Source: Desulfurivibrio sp044068625 (GTDB lineage: Bacteria > Desulfobacterota > Desulfobulbia > Desulfobulbales > Desulfurivibrionaceae). Taken from it: DNA of 64,000 nucleotides. Where the stretch lies: the NCBI RefSeq assembly GCF_044068625.1, contig NZ_JBIPKH010000003.1, positions 124,001 through 188,000 on the forward strand, read 5' to 3'. The notes beneath the pieces are model-generated. The model made no database searches, was not told where the DNA came from, and saw only the letters and a list, made by a program, of their open reading frames with translations. The translations under genes were made by a program, and so were the position numbers. Within the stretch, counting starts at the first letter, position 1. The number at the start of each line of letters is the position of its first letter. Below, piece by piece: positions 52,842 through 61,629 of the stretch.

Positions 52842-52870
52842 TTGGCTTTCCCGGCGGGGTGGTTTATAGT
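52842..52870 (+). promoter_or_regulatory. Predicted sigma-70 promoter of adk
   Basis: TTGGCT (52842-52847), 17-bp spacer, TATAGT (52865-52870), 64 bp before ATG 52934. Confidence 0.5.
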
Positions 52871-52933
52871 TCGGCCCTGAAATTTACCGAGCCTTAACCA
52901 TACTATATTAACCCCCACGCAAGGAGAGAGCCG

Positions 52934-53614
52934 ATGAACATTCTGGTATTCGGACCCAACGGCAGTGGCAAGGGCACCCAAGGTGCCATTGTCCAGAAAA
53001 AATACGGGATGCCCCACATCGAGTCGGGTGCGATCTTCCGGCAAAATATCGGTGGCGGCACCGAACTGGGCAAAAAGGCCAAAGAGTATATCGACCGCGG
53101 CGATCTGGTCCCCGATGATATCACCATCCCCATGATCCTCAACCGCCTGCAGGAGAGTGATTGCCAGCAGGGCTGGATTCTGGATGGTTTTCCCCGCAAC
53201 AAGGTGCAGGCCGAAACCCTGGCCAAGGCCCTGAAGGACGCCGGGATGAACCTGGATTACGTGGTGGAGATCGTGCTGCCCCGGGACGTGGCCAAGTTGC
53301 GGATCACCGGCCGGCGGCTCTGTGTTAACGACAACAACCATCCCAACCATATCGCCTTCGATGCCATCAAGCCGGTGGAGAAGGATGGCAAGATGGTCTG
53401 CCGGGTCTGCGGCGGGGAGCTGAAAACCCGCCCCGACGACCAGGATGACGCCGCCATCGACAAACGGCACGATATCTACTACGACGACAAAACCGGAACC
53501 ATGGCCGCGGTCAACTTCTTCAAGGGGTTGGGCGGCGGCACCAAGGTGATCTCGGTGGATGGTGGCCCCTCCATCGGCGAGGTTACCGAGGCGATCATGA
53601 AGGAGCTCAGCTAA
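52934..53614 (+). CDS. adk: Adenylate kinase, metal-binding type
   Basis: The enzyme balances AMP, ADP and ATP. P-loop GPNGSGKGTQ and the LDGFPRN motif are present. In the LID domain C130, H136, C156 and C159 have the Cys-x5-His ... Cys-x2-Cys spacing described for the Zn/Co/Fe-binding adenylate kinase of Desulfovibrio. A hairpin terminator follows. An AAGGAGAG ribosome site precedes ATG 52934. Confidence 0.95.
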   Translation: MNILVFGPNGSGKGTQGAIVQKKYGMPHIESGAIFRQNIGGGTELGKKAKEYIDRGDLVPDDITIPMILNRLQESDCQQGWILDGFPRNKVQAETLAKALKDAGMNLDYVVEIVLPRDVAKLRITGRRLCVNDNNHPNHIAFDAIKPVEKDGKMVCRVCGGELKTRPDDQDDAAIDKRHDIYYDDKTGTMAAVNFFKGLGGGTKVISVDGGPSIGEVTEAIMKELS

Positions 53615-53661
53615 AGCGGCTCCCCTGCCGCCCTGCGGCGGTGAGGGTGGGTTGTGAATAA

Positions 53662-53711
53662 GGGGGCCGTTTGGCTCCGCCGGCCCGGCGGTGCCAGACG
53701 GCCCCTTTTTT
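53662..53711 (+). terminator. Rho-independent terminator of adk
   Basis: GGGGCCGTTTGGC (53663-53675) pairs with GCCAGACGGCCCC (53693-53705) with one G-T pair, followed by six T. Confidence 0.93.
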
Positions 53712-53761
53712 GCGTACTCCCTCAGGTAGATCTCCACGACTGCAGTTTTCGATATATTAAC

Positions 53762-53790
53762 TTTCCGCCGGTTAAGAAGTTGGCTATAAT
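53762..53790 (+). promoter_or_regulatory. Predicted promoter of purEK
   Basis: A perfect TATAAT (53785-53790) with a weak -35 (TTTCCG, 17 bp upstream). The leader to ATG 53842 is about 45 nt. Confidence 0.45.
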
Positions 53791-53841
53791 CGCGCTGGTA
53801 ATTGTCCCTAACCCAAATTATTGACGAGGTGAGCGAAGCCG

Positions 53842-54348
53842 ATGGATGCCCTGGTTGGAGTAATCATGGGTTCCCGCAGCGATTGGGAGACCATGCGCCA
53901 TGCCGTTGAGATTCTGGAACAGTTCGCGGTACCCCATGAGGTACGGGTGGTTTCCGCCCATCGCACCCCCGAGCTGCTGTATGAATATGCCGGCAGTGCC
54001 CGGCAGCGGGGGCTCAAGGTCATCATCGCCGGGGCCGGGGGCGCCGCCCATTTGCCCGGGATGGTGGCCGCCCGCAGCACTCTGCCGATTTTGGGGGTGC
54101 CGGTGCAGTCCAAGGCCTTGAACGGACTTGACTCCCTGCTCTCCATCGTCCAGATGCCCGGCGGGATCCCGGTGGGGACCTTGGCCATCGGCCCGGCCGG
54201 CGCCAAAAACGCCGCCCTGCTGGCCGTTTCCATTCTGGCCAATCAGGATTCCGGTCTGGCGGCGGCCCTGGATAAATTCCGGGCCACCCAGACCGCGGCC
54301 GTGCTGGCCGACTCCGATCCCCGACTGCCCCTGGGAGCCTCATCATGA
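53842..54348 (+). CDS. purE: N5-carboxyaminoimidazole ribonucleotide mutase
   Basis: PurE converts N5-CAIR to CAIR in purine synthesis. MGSRSDWETM, VVSAHRTPE (catalytic His) and GAGGAAHLPGM are the class I signatures. 168 residues is typical. Its presence with PurK indicates the class I (bicarbonate/ATP) route. It overlaps purK by 4 bp (ATGA). Confidence 0.97.
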   Translation: MDALVGVIMGSRSDWETMRHAVEILEQFAVPHEVRVVSAHRTPELLYEYAGSARQRGLKVIIAGAGGAAHLPGMVAARSTLPILGVPVQSKALNGLDSLLSIVQMPGGIPVGTLAIGPAGAKNAALLAVSILANQDSGLAAALDKFRATQTAAVLADSDPRLPLGASS

Positions 54349-55433
54349 GGGTGGGGATCATCGGGGCCGGTCAGCTGGGGCGGATGCTGGCCCTGGCCGG
54401 TTACCCCCTGGGTTTGCGCTTTGAAATGCTCGATCCCAACCCCCAGGCCTGCGGGGGCCAGGTGGCTCCCCTGACCGTGGCGGCTTTCGACGATGAGGCG
54501 GCCCTGGCCGCCCTGGCCCGGCGGGTGGATCTGGTTACCTTCGAGTTTGAGAATGTGCCGGTGGCCACCATGGCGTTTCTGGCCGGCCGCTGCCCGGTTT
54601 TTCCCCAGCCGGCGGTGTTGGAGGTGGCCCAGGATCGCCTGAGGGAGAAGGAGTGTTTTCAGGAGCTTGCCATTCCCACCCCCGCCCATCGTCCGGTGGA
54701 GAGCCGCCAGCAGCTGGCGGCGGCCGCCGCCGAGCTGGGCCTGCCGGCCATCCTTAAAACCCGCCGCCTGGGTTATGACGGCAAGGGCCAGGCGGTGCTG
54801 CGCCAAGCCGCCGACCTTGATGCGGCCTGGGCCGGGCTGGGGGGTACGCCGTTAATTCTGGAAGCCCTGGTCCCCTTTGAGCGGGAGGTGTCCATGGTGG
54901 CGGTGCGGGGCCGGGATGGCGGGATGCAGTTTTATCCCCTGGCGGAAAACAGCCACCGCCAGGGAATTTTGCGGCTCTCCCGGGCCTGTGCCGCCGATCC
55001 CTATCAGGAGCGGGCCGAGGAGTACACCCGGCGGGTGATGGAGAAATTTGCCTATGTCGGGGTGCTGGCCTTTGAATTTTTCCAGGTGGGGGGAGAACTG
55101 GTGGCCAATGAGATTGCGCCCCGGGTTCACAACTCCGGCCACTGGTCCATCGAGGGGGCGGTCACCAGCCAGTTTGAGAACCACCTGCGGGCCATCTGCG
55201 GCTGGCCTTTGGGGGCCACCACCCTGAATGGCCCGGCGGCGATGATCAATTTCATCGGCGAGCTGCCCGGTACGCCAACCCTGCTGGCCATCCCCCATCT
55301 CCACCCGCACGCCTACGGCAAATCGTCGGCCCCGGGCCGCAAGGTGGGACATGCCACCCTCTGTCTGCCGCCGGGGGCCGATTTCGACGGTGCTCTCCGG
55401 AAGCTGCGGGAGGTGATCGGCGGGCTGGACTAG
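54345..55433 (+). CDS. purK: N5-carboxyaminoimidazole ribonucleotide synthase
   Basis: PurK is an ATP-grasp enzyme that carboxylates AIR with bicarbonate. GAGQLGRMLALAGYPLG begins the protein. PAILKTRRLGYDGKGQ is the ATP-grasp loop, and EIAPRVHNSGHW the metal/phosphate site. 362 residues is normal. It overlaps purE and ends 25 bp from the convergent feoB. Confidence 0.96.
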   Translation: MRVGIIGAGQLGRMLALAGYPLGLRFEMLDPNPQACGGQVAPLTVAAFDDEAALAALARRVDLVTFEFENVPVATMAFLAGRCPVFPQPAVLEVAQDRLREKECFQELAIPTPAHRPVESRQQLAAAAAELGLPAILKTRRLGYDGKGQAVLRQAADLDAAWAGLGGTPLILEALVPFEREVSMVAVRGRDGGMQFYPLAENSHRQGILRLSRACAADPYQERAEEYTRRVMEKFAYVGVLAFEFFQVGGELVANEIAPRVHNSGHWSIEGAVTSQFENHLRAICGWPLGATTLNGPAAMINFIGELPGTPTLLAIPHLHPHAYGKSSAPGRKVGHATLCLPPGADFDGALRKLREVIGGLD

Positions 55434-55458
55434 CCGGGGAGCCGCCGGTTTGGCGGCC

Positions 55459-57633
55459 CTAGCCCAGCCCCAGGAACATCCCGACCTGGTAGATCAGGAC
55501 CGCCATGGCAAAGGCGAAAACGGTGTTGAAGCCCATGGCCAGCGCCCCCCACTTCCAGGAGCCCGCTTCCCGGGCGATACAGACCACGGTGACGAAACAG
55601 GGGGCGTAGAACATGACGAAAACCATCATCGCCAGGGCCTTGACCGGATTCCAGGCCGGATCGTTGGCCAGGGTTGCGGCCAGCGATTCACTGGCCTCGG
55701 GGTCAACCTCCCCCAAAGAATAAGCGGTGCCCAGGGTGGAGATCACCACCTCCTTGGCGGCGAAACCGCCCACCAGGGCGATGTTGGTTCGCCAGTCGAA
55801 ACCGGCCAGCCGGCTGATCACCTCCAGGCTGCGGCCGATCCTGCCCGCCAGGGACAACTCCAGACTCCGTTCCGCCTCCCGCCGGTCGATGACGCTCAAC
55901 CGTTGGGCCAGCTCATCCTCGCTGGCGAAATATTCGGTTTGGGCCAGCTCCCGCTGGGCGGCAAAATAGGCATCCTCCTGGGCCGACAGGCCGGGATAGG
56001 TCATCATCGCCCAGAGGATGATGGAGATGGCCAGAATCACCGTGCCCGCCTTCTTGATGTAATGCCAGGTCCGCTCCCAGGTGTGGATCAGCAGGCCGCG
56101 GAGGGTGGGGAAGCGGTAGGGGGGCAGTTCCATGACAAAGGGGGTCGAAGGCCCCTTGAGGACGGTGAGCCGGTAGATTTTGGCCACCACCATGGCCACC
56201 GTCCAGGCCAGCAGGGTCAGGAGGAACATCACCATGGCCTGACGGCCGGCAAAGAAGACGGCGGTGAGCAGGGCCAACACCGGCAGCTTGGCGCCGCAGT
56301 TCATGAAGGAGACGGTGAGCAGAGTGGCCAACCTTTCGCGGCGCGATTTCAGGGTGCGGGTGGCCATCACCCCCGGCACCGCGCAGCCCCCGGCAATACC
56401 CCCGGAAACGATATAGGCCATCACCGAGCTGCCATGGAGACCGAAGGTGTGGAAGACCCGGTCCAACATAAAGGCCACCCGGGCCAGGTAGCCCGAATCC
56501 TCCAGCACCGCGATCCCGAAAAACATGAACATGATCAGGGGGACAAAACCCAGAACTCCGCCCACCCCGTCGATGACGCCGGAGATGAGCAGCGACTTGA
56601 GGGGCCCGTCGGGCAGGGCGGCCTCGGCCAGGCCCCCCAGCCAGCCGAACAGTCCCCCCAGCCAGGCCACCGGCAGTTCACTGTAGGTGAAGGTGAAGGT
56701 GTAGAGACCGAAGAGGATTGCCAGCATGATCACCGGCCCCAGCAGCCGGTTGGTCAGAACCTGGTCGATCCGGTCGGTGGTGTAGAGCCGGTCGGGATCA
56801 TGGCGCAGACTTAACACCCCCTGGCGGAGAACCGACTTGATAAAGCCGTAGCGCTGGTCGGCGATCAGGGCTTCGGGCAGGGTCTCCAGGGTAACCTGGT
56901 GATGGCGGGTGGCTTCGGCGGCCATCCCCTCCAGAATGGTGGCGGCCTGCCGGTTGGTTCGGCCCCCCTTCTCCCGGATCTGGCTGTCGTTTTCCAGATA
57001 CTTCATGGCCAGCCAGCGCGGCGAATAGGTGTCGGTCAGCAGGTCATGCTCCTCGATCACCTTTTCCATCTGCTGCAGCATGCTGTCCAGGTCTTCCCCG
57101 TAGGAGACCCGCAGCGGCCGCCAGGCCGCGGTGCGTTGCCCCAGGCGGTGGGCTTCCGCCATCAGGTTGTTGATCCCCCGGCCACCACGGGCCACGATGG
57201 GTACCACCGGCACCCCCAGCAGGGCGGAGAGTCGTTCGGGGTCGAGCTCGATGCCCCGGTCGTGGGCCACATCCATCATGTTCAGGGCGATGATCAGCGG
57301 CACCCCCAGCTCCAGGAGCTGGATGGTCAGGTAGAGGTTGCGCTCCAGGTTGGAGGCGTCGACGATGTTGATCACCACGTCCGGTCGCTCCTGGACCAGA
57401 AAATCCCGGGCCACCACCTCCTCAATGGAGTAGGCGGTGAGTGAGTAGGTACCCGGCAGGTCGACGATATTACAGCTGGTGCCGTCGGGCAGGGTGTGGA
57501 CCCCACTCTTTCTCTCGACGGTGACCCCCGGGTAGTTGCCCACGTGCTGGCGGGCTCCGGTCAGGGCGTTGAAGAGGGTGGTTTTGCCGGCGTTGGGGTT
57601 GCCGGCCAGGGCAAAAGTCAACGGGGTTTTCAT
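55459..57633 (-). CDS. feoB: Ferrous iron transporter FeoB
   Basis: This is the main Fe(II) importer in anaerobes. An N-terminal G domain holds G1 GNPNAGKTT, G3 DLPGTYSL and G4 NMMD; the helical GDI region follows. About 8-10 membrane helices start near residue 285 (AILFGLYTFTFTYS onwards), with Gate motifs containing conserved Cys (GCAVPGVM; MNCGAKLPV). 724 residues. ATG 57633 overlaps the feoA stop (TGATG). Confidence 0.97.
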   Translation of the reverse strand: MKTPLTFALAGNPNAGKTTLFNALTGARQHVGNYPGVTVERKSGVHTLPDGTSCNIVDLPGTYSLTAYSIEEVVARDFLVQERPDVVINIVDASNLERNLYLTIQLLELGVPLIIALNMMDVAHDRGIELDPERLSALLGVPVVPIVARGGRGINNLMAEAHRLGQRTAAWRPLRVSYGEDLDSMLQQMEKVIEEHDLLTDTYSPRWLAMKYLENDSQIREKGGRTNRQAATILEGMAAEATRHHQVTLETLPEALIADQRYGFIKSVLRQGVLSLRHDPDRLYTTDRIDQVLTNRLLGPVIMLAILFGLYTFTFTYSELPVAWLGGLFGWLGGLAEAALPDGPLKSLLISGVIDGVGGVLGFVPLIMFMFFGIAVLEDSGYLARVAFMLDRVFHTFGLHGSSVMAYIVSGGIAGGCAVPGVMATRTLKSRRERLATLLTVSFMNCGAKLPVLALLTAVFFAGRQAMVMFLLTLLAWTVAMVVAKIYRLTVLKGPSTPFVMELPPYRFPTLRGLLIHTWERTWHYIKKAGTVILAISIILWAMMTYPGLSAQEDAYFAAQRELAQTEYFASEDELAQRLSVIDRREAERSLELSLAGRIGRSLEVISRLAGFDWRTNIALVGGFAAKEVVISTLGTAYSLGEVDPEASESLAATLANDPAWNPVKALAMMVFVMFYAPCFVTVVCIAREAGSWKWGALAMGFNTVFAFAMAVLIYQVGMFLGLG

Positions 57634-57875
57634 CACTGCTCCTCCTCGATTTCGACCTCGATGTGGTCCGCTTCGTTGTTGCGCAGGGTCAGGGTGCCGC
57701 CCATGACCCGCAGGGCCACCGGATCATTGAGGGGCGCCCGTCCCTGGACGGTGACCCGGGTGCCGGGGACCAAACCCATCTCCCGGATCCGCTGGCCCAG
57801 CTCTCCGCCCACCTTCACCGCCGCGATCACGCCACTTTGATTTTTGGCCATCCGCCGCAATACGATTCTCGCCAT
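57633..57875 (-). CDS. feoA: Ferrous iron transport protein A
   Basis: FeoA is a small SH3-fold protein that modulates FeoB. 80 residues from ATG 57875 with AAAGGAGAG upstream. Conserved features are the ELGQRIREMGLVPGTRV turn and a C-terminal ALRVMGGTLTLRNNEADHIEV. The frame extends upstream without family resemblance. It forms an operon with feoB. Confidence 0.92.
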   Translation of the reverse strand: MARIVLRRMAKNQSGVIAAVKVGGELGQRIREMGLVPGTRVTVQGRAPLNDPVALRVMGGTLTLRNNEADHIEVEIEEEQ

Positions 57876-57973
57876 CACAACTCTCCTTTGCCCTCGGCAG
57901 GTTCCAGTTTCCGGGACCAGCGACACTTTTTTTCCGTATGGGGGTTTTAATTCCTCCGCACTGCTTGCCTGCC

Positions 57974-58002
57974 TCTATAACGGCTCTTAGTTTTGCTGTC
58001 AA
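57974..58002 (-). promoter_or_regulatory. Predicted sigma-70 promoter of feoAB
   Basis: On the minus strand TTGACA (58002-57997) and TATAGA (57979-57974) are separated by 17 bp, about 100 bp before feoA. Confidence 0.6.
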
Positions 58003-58028
58003 CAATTTTTAAAGACATTGAAATAAAA

Positions 58029-58042
58029 TTAGGCTAGACTAA
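58029..58042. promoter_or_regulatory. Candidate DtxR/IdeR-type operator upstream of feoAB
   Basis: TTAGGCTAGACTAA is a 12-of-14 palindrome and resembles the left half of the DtxR/IdeR consensus TTAGGTTAGSCTAACCTAA (13 of 19 positions over the full site). It lies 27 bp beyond the -35 of feoAB, between that promoter and the divergent Cys-rich gene. No clear Fur box was seen. Confidence 0.45.
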
Positions 58043-58127
58043 AAAGAAAGGCGGACTGTAAGAGAAAAGGGGGGGCGGGCCCGGTCAGGCCGGCGGGCAA
58101 GAGGTTGTACAGGACAAAGGAGAAAAA

Positions 58128-58328
58128 ATGAGCTGGGAATATCTGATTATCGCGGTGGTGCTGGGTTGGGCGGTGTATTACCTGGGGCGGGTTTTTGGGG
58201 GACGGAAGGGGGGCTGTTCCTGCGATGCTAACTGCGGCGGGGCTGGGAAGCGTTCCTGCGCTGAGAACCAGGGGCAGGGCAAGGGGTGTTGCGGCGGCCC
58301 CCCGGGGGAGGGGCCGCCGACATCGTAG
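58128..58328 (+). CDS. FeoB-associated Cys-rich membrane protein
   Basis: One N-terminal membrane helix (about 4-22) and a Cys/Gly-rich tail with six cysteines (GGCSCDANCGGAG, RSCAEN, KGCCGG). This composition and place beside feoAB match the FeoB-associated Cys-rich family, thought to serve like FeoC, perhaps as an iron chaperone or redox switch. 66 residues. AAAGGAG precedes ATG 58128. Transcribed away from feoAB. Confidence 0.85.
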   Translation: MSWEYLIIAVVLGWAVYYLGRVFGGRKGGCSCDANCGGAGKRSCAENQGQGKGCCGGPPGEGPPTS

Positions 58329-58331
58329 CGA

Positions 58332-59216
58332 TCAACCCCTTTTCAGGGCGGCGATTCGCTCTTCCAGGGGCGGGTGGGTCATAAACAGCCGCTTGAGTCC
58401 CTGGCCGACCCCGCCGGAGATGCCGAAGGCGGCCATCTGGTCCGGCAGGTGGGGTTGGGCCACGCTGCGGCGCAGCTTCTCCAGGGCGGCCACCATCTTC
58501 TCCCGACCGGCCAGATAGGCGCCGCCGGCGTCGGCTCGAAACTCGCGCTGCCGGCTGAAGTAGAAGACGATGGTGCTGGCCAGGATCCCGAACACCAACT
58601 GGGCGATAATTGAGGTAATGTAGAAAGCTGGCCCATGGCCCTGTTCGGTTTTGAAAACCACCCGGTCAATCAGGTGGCCCACCACCCGTGAGGCCACAAT
58701 GACAAAGGTGTTGACCACCCCCTGGATCAGGGCCAGGGTGATCATGTCGCCATTGGCCACATGGCTGACCTCGTGGGCCAGCACCGCCTCCGCCTCATCC
58801 CGGCTCATTGAGCGCAGCAAACCGGTACTCACCGCCACCAGGGCGTTATTCTTGCGGGCTCCGGTGGCAAAGGCGTTGACATCGGGGGCATCATAAATCG
58901 CCACCTCCGGCATGCCGATCCCGGCGGTGCGGGCCTGTTGGCGCACCGTTGCCACCAGCCAGGCCTCGGCTTCGTTGCGGGGGGTGGTGATCACCTTGGC
59001 CCCGGTCAGCCTTTTGGCGGTCCATTTGGAGATGGCCAGCGAGATAAAGGAGCCGCCGAAGCCAAAGACGGCGGCGAAGATGATCAGGCTGCGCATGTCG
59101 AGCCCCACGCCTGACTCTTCCAGGATCGAGCCCACCCCCAGCAGACTGAGAACGATACTGAGTACCAGCACGATAGCCAGGTTGGTGAGAATAAAAAGTC
59201 CTACGCGCTTAAACAT
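58332..59216 (-). CDS. htpX: HtpX membrane zinc metalloprotease
   Basis: Quality-control protease of the inner membrane. Zinc motif HEVSH is in EAEAVLAHEVSHVANGD, with the third ligand in FRADAGG (E in SRQREF). Two N-terminal helices (about 6-28, 40-62) and two central ones (about 158-178, 195-218) are visible. 294 residues is typical. The family normally responds to envelope or heat stress. Confidence 0.95.
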   Translation of the reverse strand: MFKRVGLFILTNLAIVLVLSIVLSLLGVGSILEESGVGLDMRSLIIFAAVFGFGGSFISLAISKWTAKRLTGAKVITTPRNEAEAWLVATVRQQARTAGIGMPEVAIYDAPDVNAFATGARKNNALVAVSTGLLRSMSRDEAEAVLAHEVSHVANGDMITLALIQGVVNTFVIVASRVVGHLIDRVVFKTEQGHGPAFYITSIIAQLVFGILASTIVFYFSRQREFRADAGGAYLAGREKMVAALEKLRRSVAQPHLPDQMAAFGISGGVGQGLKRLFMTHPPLEERIAALKRG

Positions 59217-59267
59217 CCCTGCTTCCTCCAGACATCTGTTTTGTTTGCCGAAACCAACTAAAAAATA

Positions 59268-59924
59268 TTAGGTGCTGATGACCCCATCCCGGATCTGGAT
59301 GGTGCGGTCGGTCCGTCCGGCCAGCTCCGGGTTGTGGGTGATCATCAGCACCGTTAAGCCATTTTCATGAAGCTTGTGTAAAATATCAAATATCTTTTCG
59401 CTGTTGGCCGAATCCAGGTTGCCGGTGGGCTCGTCGGCCAAAATCACCTCGGGATCGTTGACCAGAGCCCGGGCGATGGCGGTACGCTGCATCTCGCCGC
59501 CGGAGAGCTGGGCCGGAACATGGCGCAGCCGCTGCTCCAGGCCGACCATGCGGGCCAGCTCCTCGATCCGCCCCCTTTCCACCCGGGTTTTGCTGAAGAG
59601 CAGGGGCAGGGCGATGTTGTCCACCACGCTCAAGCCCGGGATCAGATAGAACTGCTGGAATATAAAGCCGATCTTGCTGCGGCGCAAGGTGACCAGCTCC
59701 GATTCCCGCATTTTATCCACCCGGACCCCGTCGAAGTGCATCTCCCCCCGGCTGGGCAGGTCCAGGCACCCCAGAATGTGAAGCAGGGTGGTCTTGCCGG
59801 CTCCGGAGGGCCCGATCACCGCCGCGAACTCCCCGGCCGCGATATCAAGGTCAACTCCCCGCAGGGCCCGAACCTCCTCGGCCCCCCGCCGATAGTTTTT
59901 TTCCACGTTACGCAGTTTAATCAT
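59268..59924 (-). CDS. ABC transporter ATPase, MacB/LolD-like
   Basis: Walker A GPSGAGKTT, signature LSGGEMQR, Walker B VILADEPT and H loop MITHN are all present in a 218-residue protein. The sequence resembles LolD/MacB/FtsE-type ATPases that work with FtsX-fold permeases. It forms an operon with the permease and lipoprotein genes upstream (61473 to 59268). Such systems act by mechanotransmission rather than as ordinary importers. Confidence 0.93.
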   Translation of the reverse strand: MIKLRNVEKNYRRGAEEVRALRGVDLDIAAGEFAAVIGPSGAGKTTLLHILGCLDLPSRGEMHFDGVRVDKMRESELVTLRRSKIGFIFQQFYLIPGLSVVDNIALPLLFSKTRVERGRIEELARMVGLEQRLRHVPAQLSGGEMQRTAIARALVNDPEVILADEPTGNLDSANSEKIFDILHKLHENGLTVLMITHNPELAGRTDRTIQIRDGVIST

Positions 59925-59929
59925 CTTTT

Positions 59930-61096
59930 TTATCCCTTGATCGCCTCGATGGGGTTGATTCTGGAAGCCTTCCAGGCCGGGTAGAGTCCGGCCAGCAGCC
60001 CGATCACCAGGGCAAAGGCCACGCAGCCGGCGGCCAGGGCCGGTTCAAAACGGAGCATCTCGCCGGTGGGTACGTAGGGCATGATCCGGCGAACGAAATT
60101 TTCGATCAGCTGGGAGCCCAGCATGGCCCCGGCGACTCCCGCCACTCCGCCGGCGATGGTCAGAATGGTGGTCTCTTTTAAAATGATCTGGAAAACGTTC
60201 CAGCGGGAGGCCCCGATGGCCCGCATCATGCCGATCTCCTGGGAGCGCTCGAATACCGCCATCAGGATGGAGTTCATCACCCCCACCGCCCCGATCACCA
60301 GCGCCACCATGGCGATGGCCAGGCTCAGCGACTTGGCCGAGGCGGCCACATTGGCCACCGAGTTCAGCACCTGGCCCATGGTGACGATCTGGATGCCGGG
60401 AATGGTGGCCTCCAGCTCATTGATGATCGTCCCCATCCGTTCGGGACTCTCCACCTTGGCCCCGATGGCGGTGGCGCCATGGGGATTGTCCAGCAGTTGT
60501 TGGGCGGTGGCGATGGGCATGTAAACGAAGGCGTCATCCTGGCTGTTGGTCTGTCCGATGACCCCGCTGACGGTGAAGATCGTCTCCACGTTGGGATAAC
60601 GAAATTCCGCGCCCGGGCCGACCCCGGCGTGTTCGGCCACGTTGTAGCCCAGCAGCACTTCATGGGGGCCGGCGGGGATGGCGCCAATGATCTGCCATTC
60701 GGGTTTGATCTCCGGCAGCAGGTCGGTCTCCACCCCATAGATCAGGTCGATCCGTTGATGGTCGGGGTTGGGCAGCTGGGCCACCAGGATGGGGGTGGCC
60801 AGGCTGATTCCGTCGGCCTCCCGGATCGCCGCCATCACCCCGGTGTCGAGATATTTGGGGATCACCGCCCCGTGCAGCACCAGGGCCGCCACCTCATGGG
60901 CGCAGCCGGAGGGCACCACCATGAAATGGAGGCCGGTGGCGGCCAGCTCGCGGGAGAGACCCTGCTCGAAACCCCGGTTGAAGGAGAGTACCGAAAAGAG
61001 TACCCCCACGGCGGCGGCGATCCCCAGCATGGTCAGGAAGCTGCGGGTACGATGGCGCAGCAGGTTCTGGACGGAGAGTTGGAAAAAGCCGCTCAT
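59930..61096 (-). CDS. ABC transporter permease, FtsX/MacB-like
   Basis: Four membrane helices: one after the N-terminal NLLRHRTRSFLTMLG (about 18-42) and three near the C-terminus (about 270-295, 315-345, 355-380), separated by a large extracytoplasmic domain (about 45-265). The C-terminal ASRINPIEAIKG is the signature of the family. It overlaps the lipoprotein gene by 4 bp. Likely works on lipoproteins, peptides or envelope components. Confidence 0.92.
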   Translation of the reverse strand: MSGFFQLSVQNLLRHRTRSFLTMLGIAAAVGVLFSVLSFNRGFEQGLSRELAATGLHFMVVPSGCAHEVAALVLHGAVIPKYLDTGVMAAIREADGISLATPILVAQLPNPDHQRIDLIYGVETDLLPEIKPEWQIIGAIPAGPHEVLLGYNVAEHAGVGPGAEFRYPNVETIFTVSGVIGQTNSQDDAFVYMPIATAQQLLDNPHGATAIGAKVESPERMGTIINELEATIPGIQIVTMGQVLNSVANVAASAKSLSLAIAMVALVIGAVGVMNSILMAVFERSQEIGMMRAIGASRWNVFQIILKETTILTIAGGVAGVAGAMLGSQLIENFVRRIMPYVPTGEMLRFEPALAAGCVAFALVIGLLAGLYPAWKASRINPIEAIKG

Positions 61097-61473
61097 CTGG
61101 TCTCCACCCCCTGGGCGATCAACAGGAGGTTGTTCTGAAAGGCGGTGACGGTGCCGGTGGCCATCACCTGGCGGCCGGGCATGGGCGGCAGCTCAAAATT
61201 GTTGGTCGAGAGGTCGATATAGATCTGGGCGGTATCGTCCTGGAGGACGAACCAGCAGCCGTTGGACTCGCACTGGGTGTAGACCTTGCCCGCCACCGTG
61301 ACCGTCTTGCCCATCAGTTGCGGTTGCAGAAAGATATCCTGCACCGCCACCACCGGGGCGGAGGGATCGACTCCGGTGCCGTAGGTTTCCTTGCCGCAGC
61401 CGGCCAGGAACAGGGAGGTAAGCAGCAGGGCCAGGCCCGGCAAGGTTTTGAGGGTAATGGCCGATCTTAGCAT
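61093..61473 (-). CDS. Small OB-fold-like lipoprotein
   Basis: A lipoprotein signal peptide is clear: lipobox LFLAGC with C26 as the lipid site. The mature part has the pattern of a small OB-fold/BOF-type domain (KTVTVAGKVYTQCESNGCWFVLQDDTAQIYIDL), with a close Cys pair (CESNGC) that may form a disulfide. It resembles periplasmic copper/DUF4920-type lipoproteins. It overlaps the permease start and so is a third member of the ABC system. Confidence 0.78.
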   Translation of the reverse strand: MLRSAITLKTLPGLALLLTSLFLAGCGKETYGTGVDPSAPVVAVQDIFLQPQLMGKTVTVAGKVYTQCESNGCWFVLQDDTAQIYIDLSTNNFELPPMPGRQVMATGTVTAFQNNLLLIAQGVETR

Positions 61474-61629
61474 GATTGGTCTCCAGATGTTGGTTGTTGC
61501 GGTTTAGGTCTGCTTTTCGCTCGCCTTTTGCCCCTAACGGGGACACGGCAAAAGGGAAAAAGTTCCCGGGCCCAATGTGGTACCGTGTGGCATAACGATC
61601 TGATGGGGTCGAAGGAGGGTGGCCGTTTT

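Noticed and set aside
53257..53463. Small minus-strand ORF inside adk
   Set aside because: Ser/Arg-rich shadow without ribosome site opposite a conserved gene.
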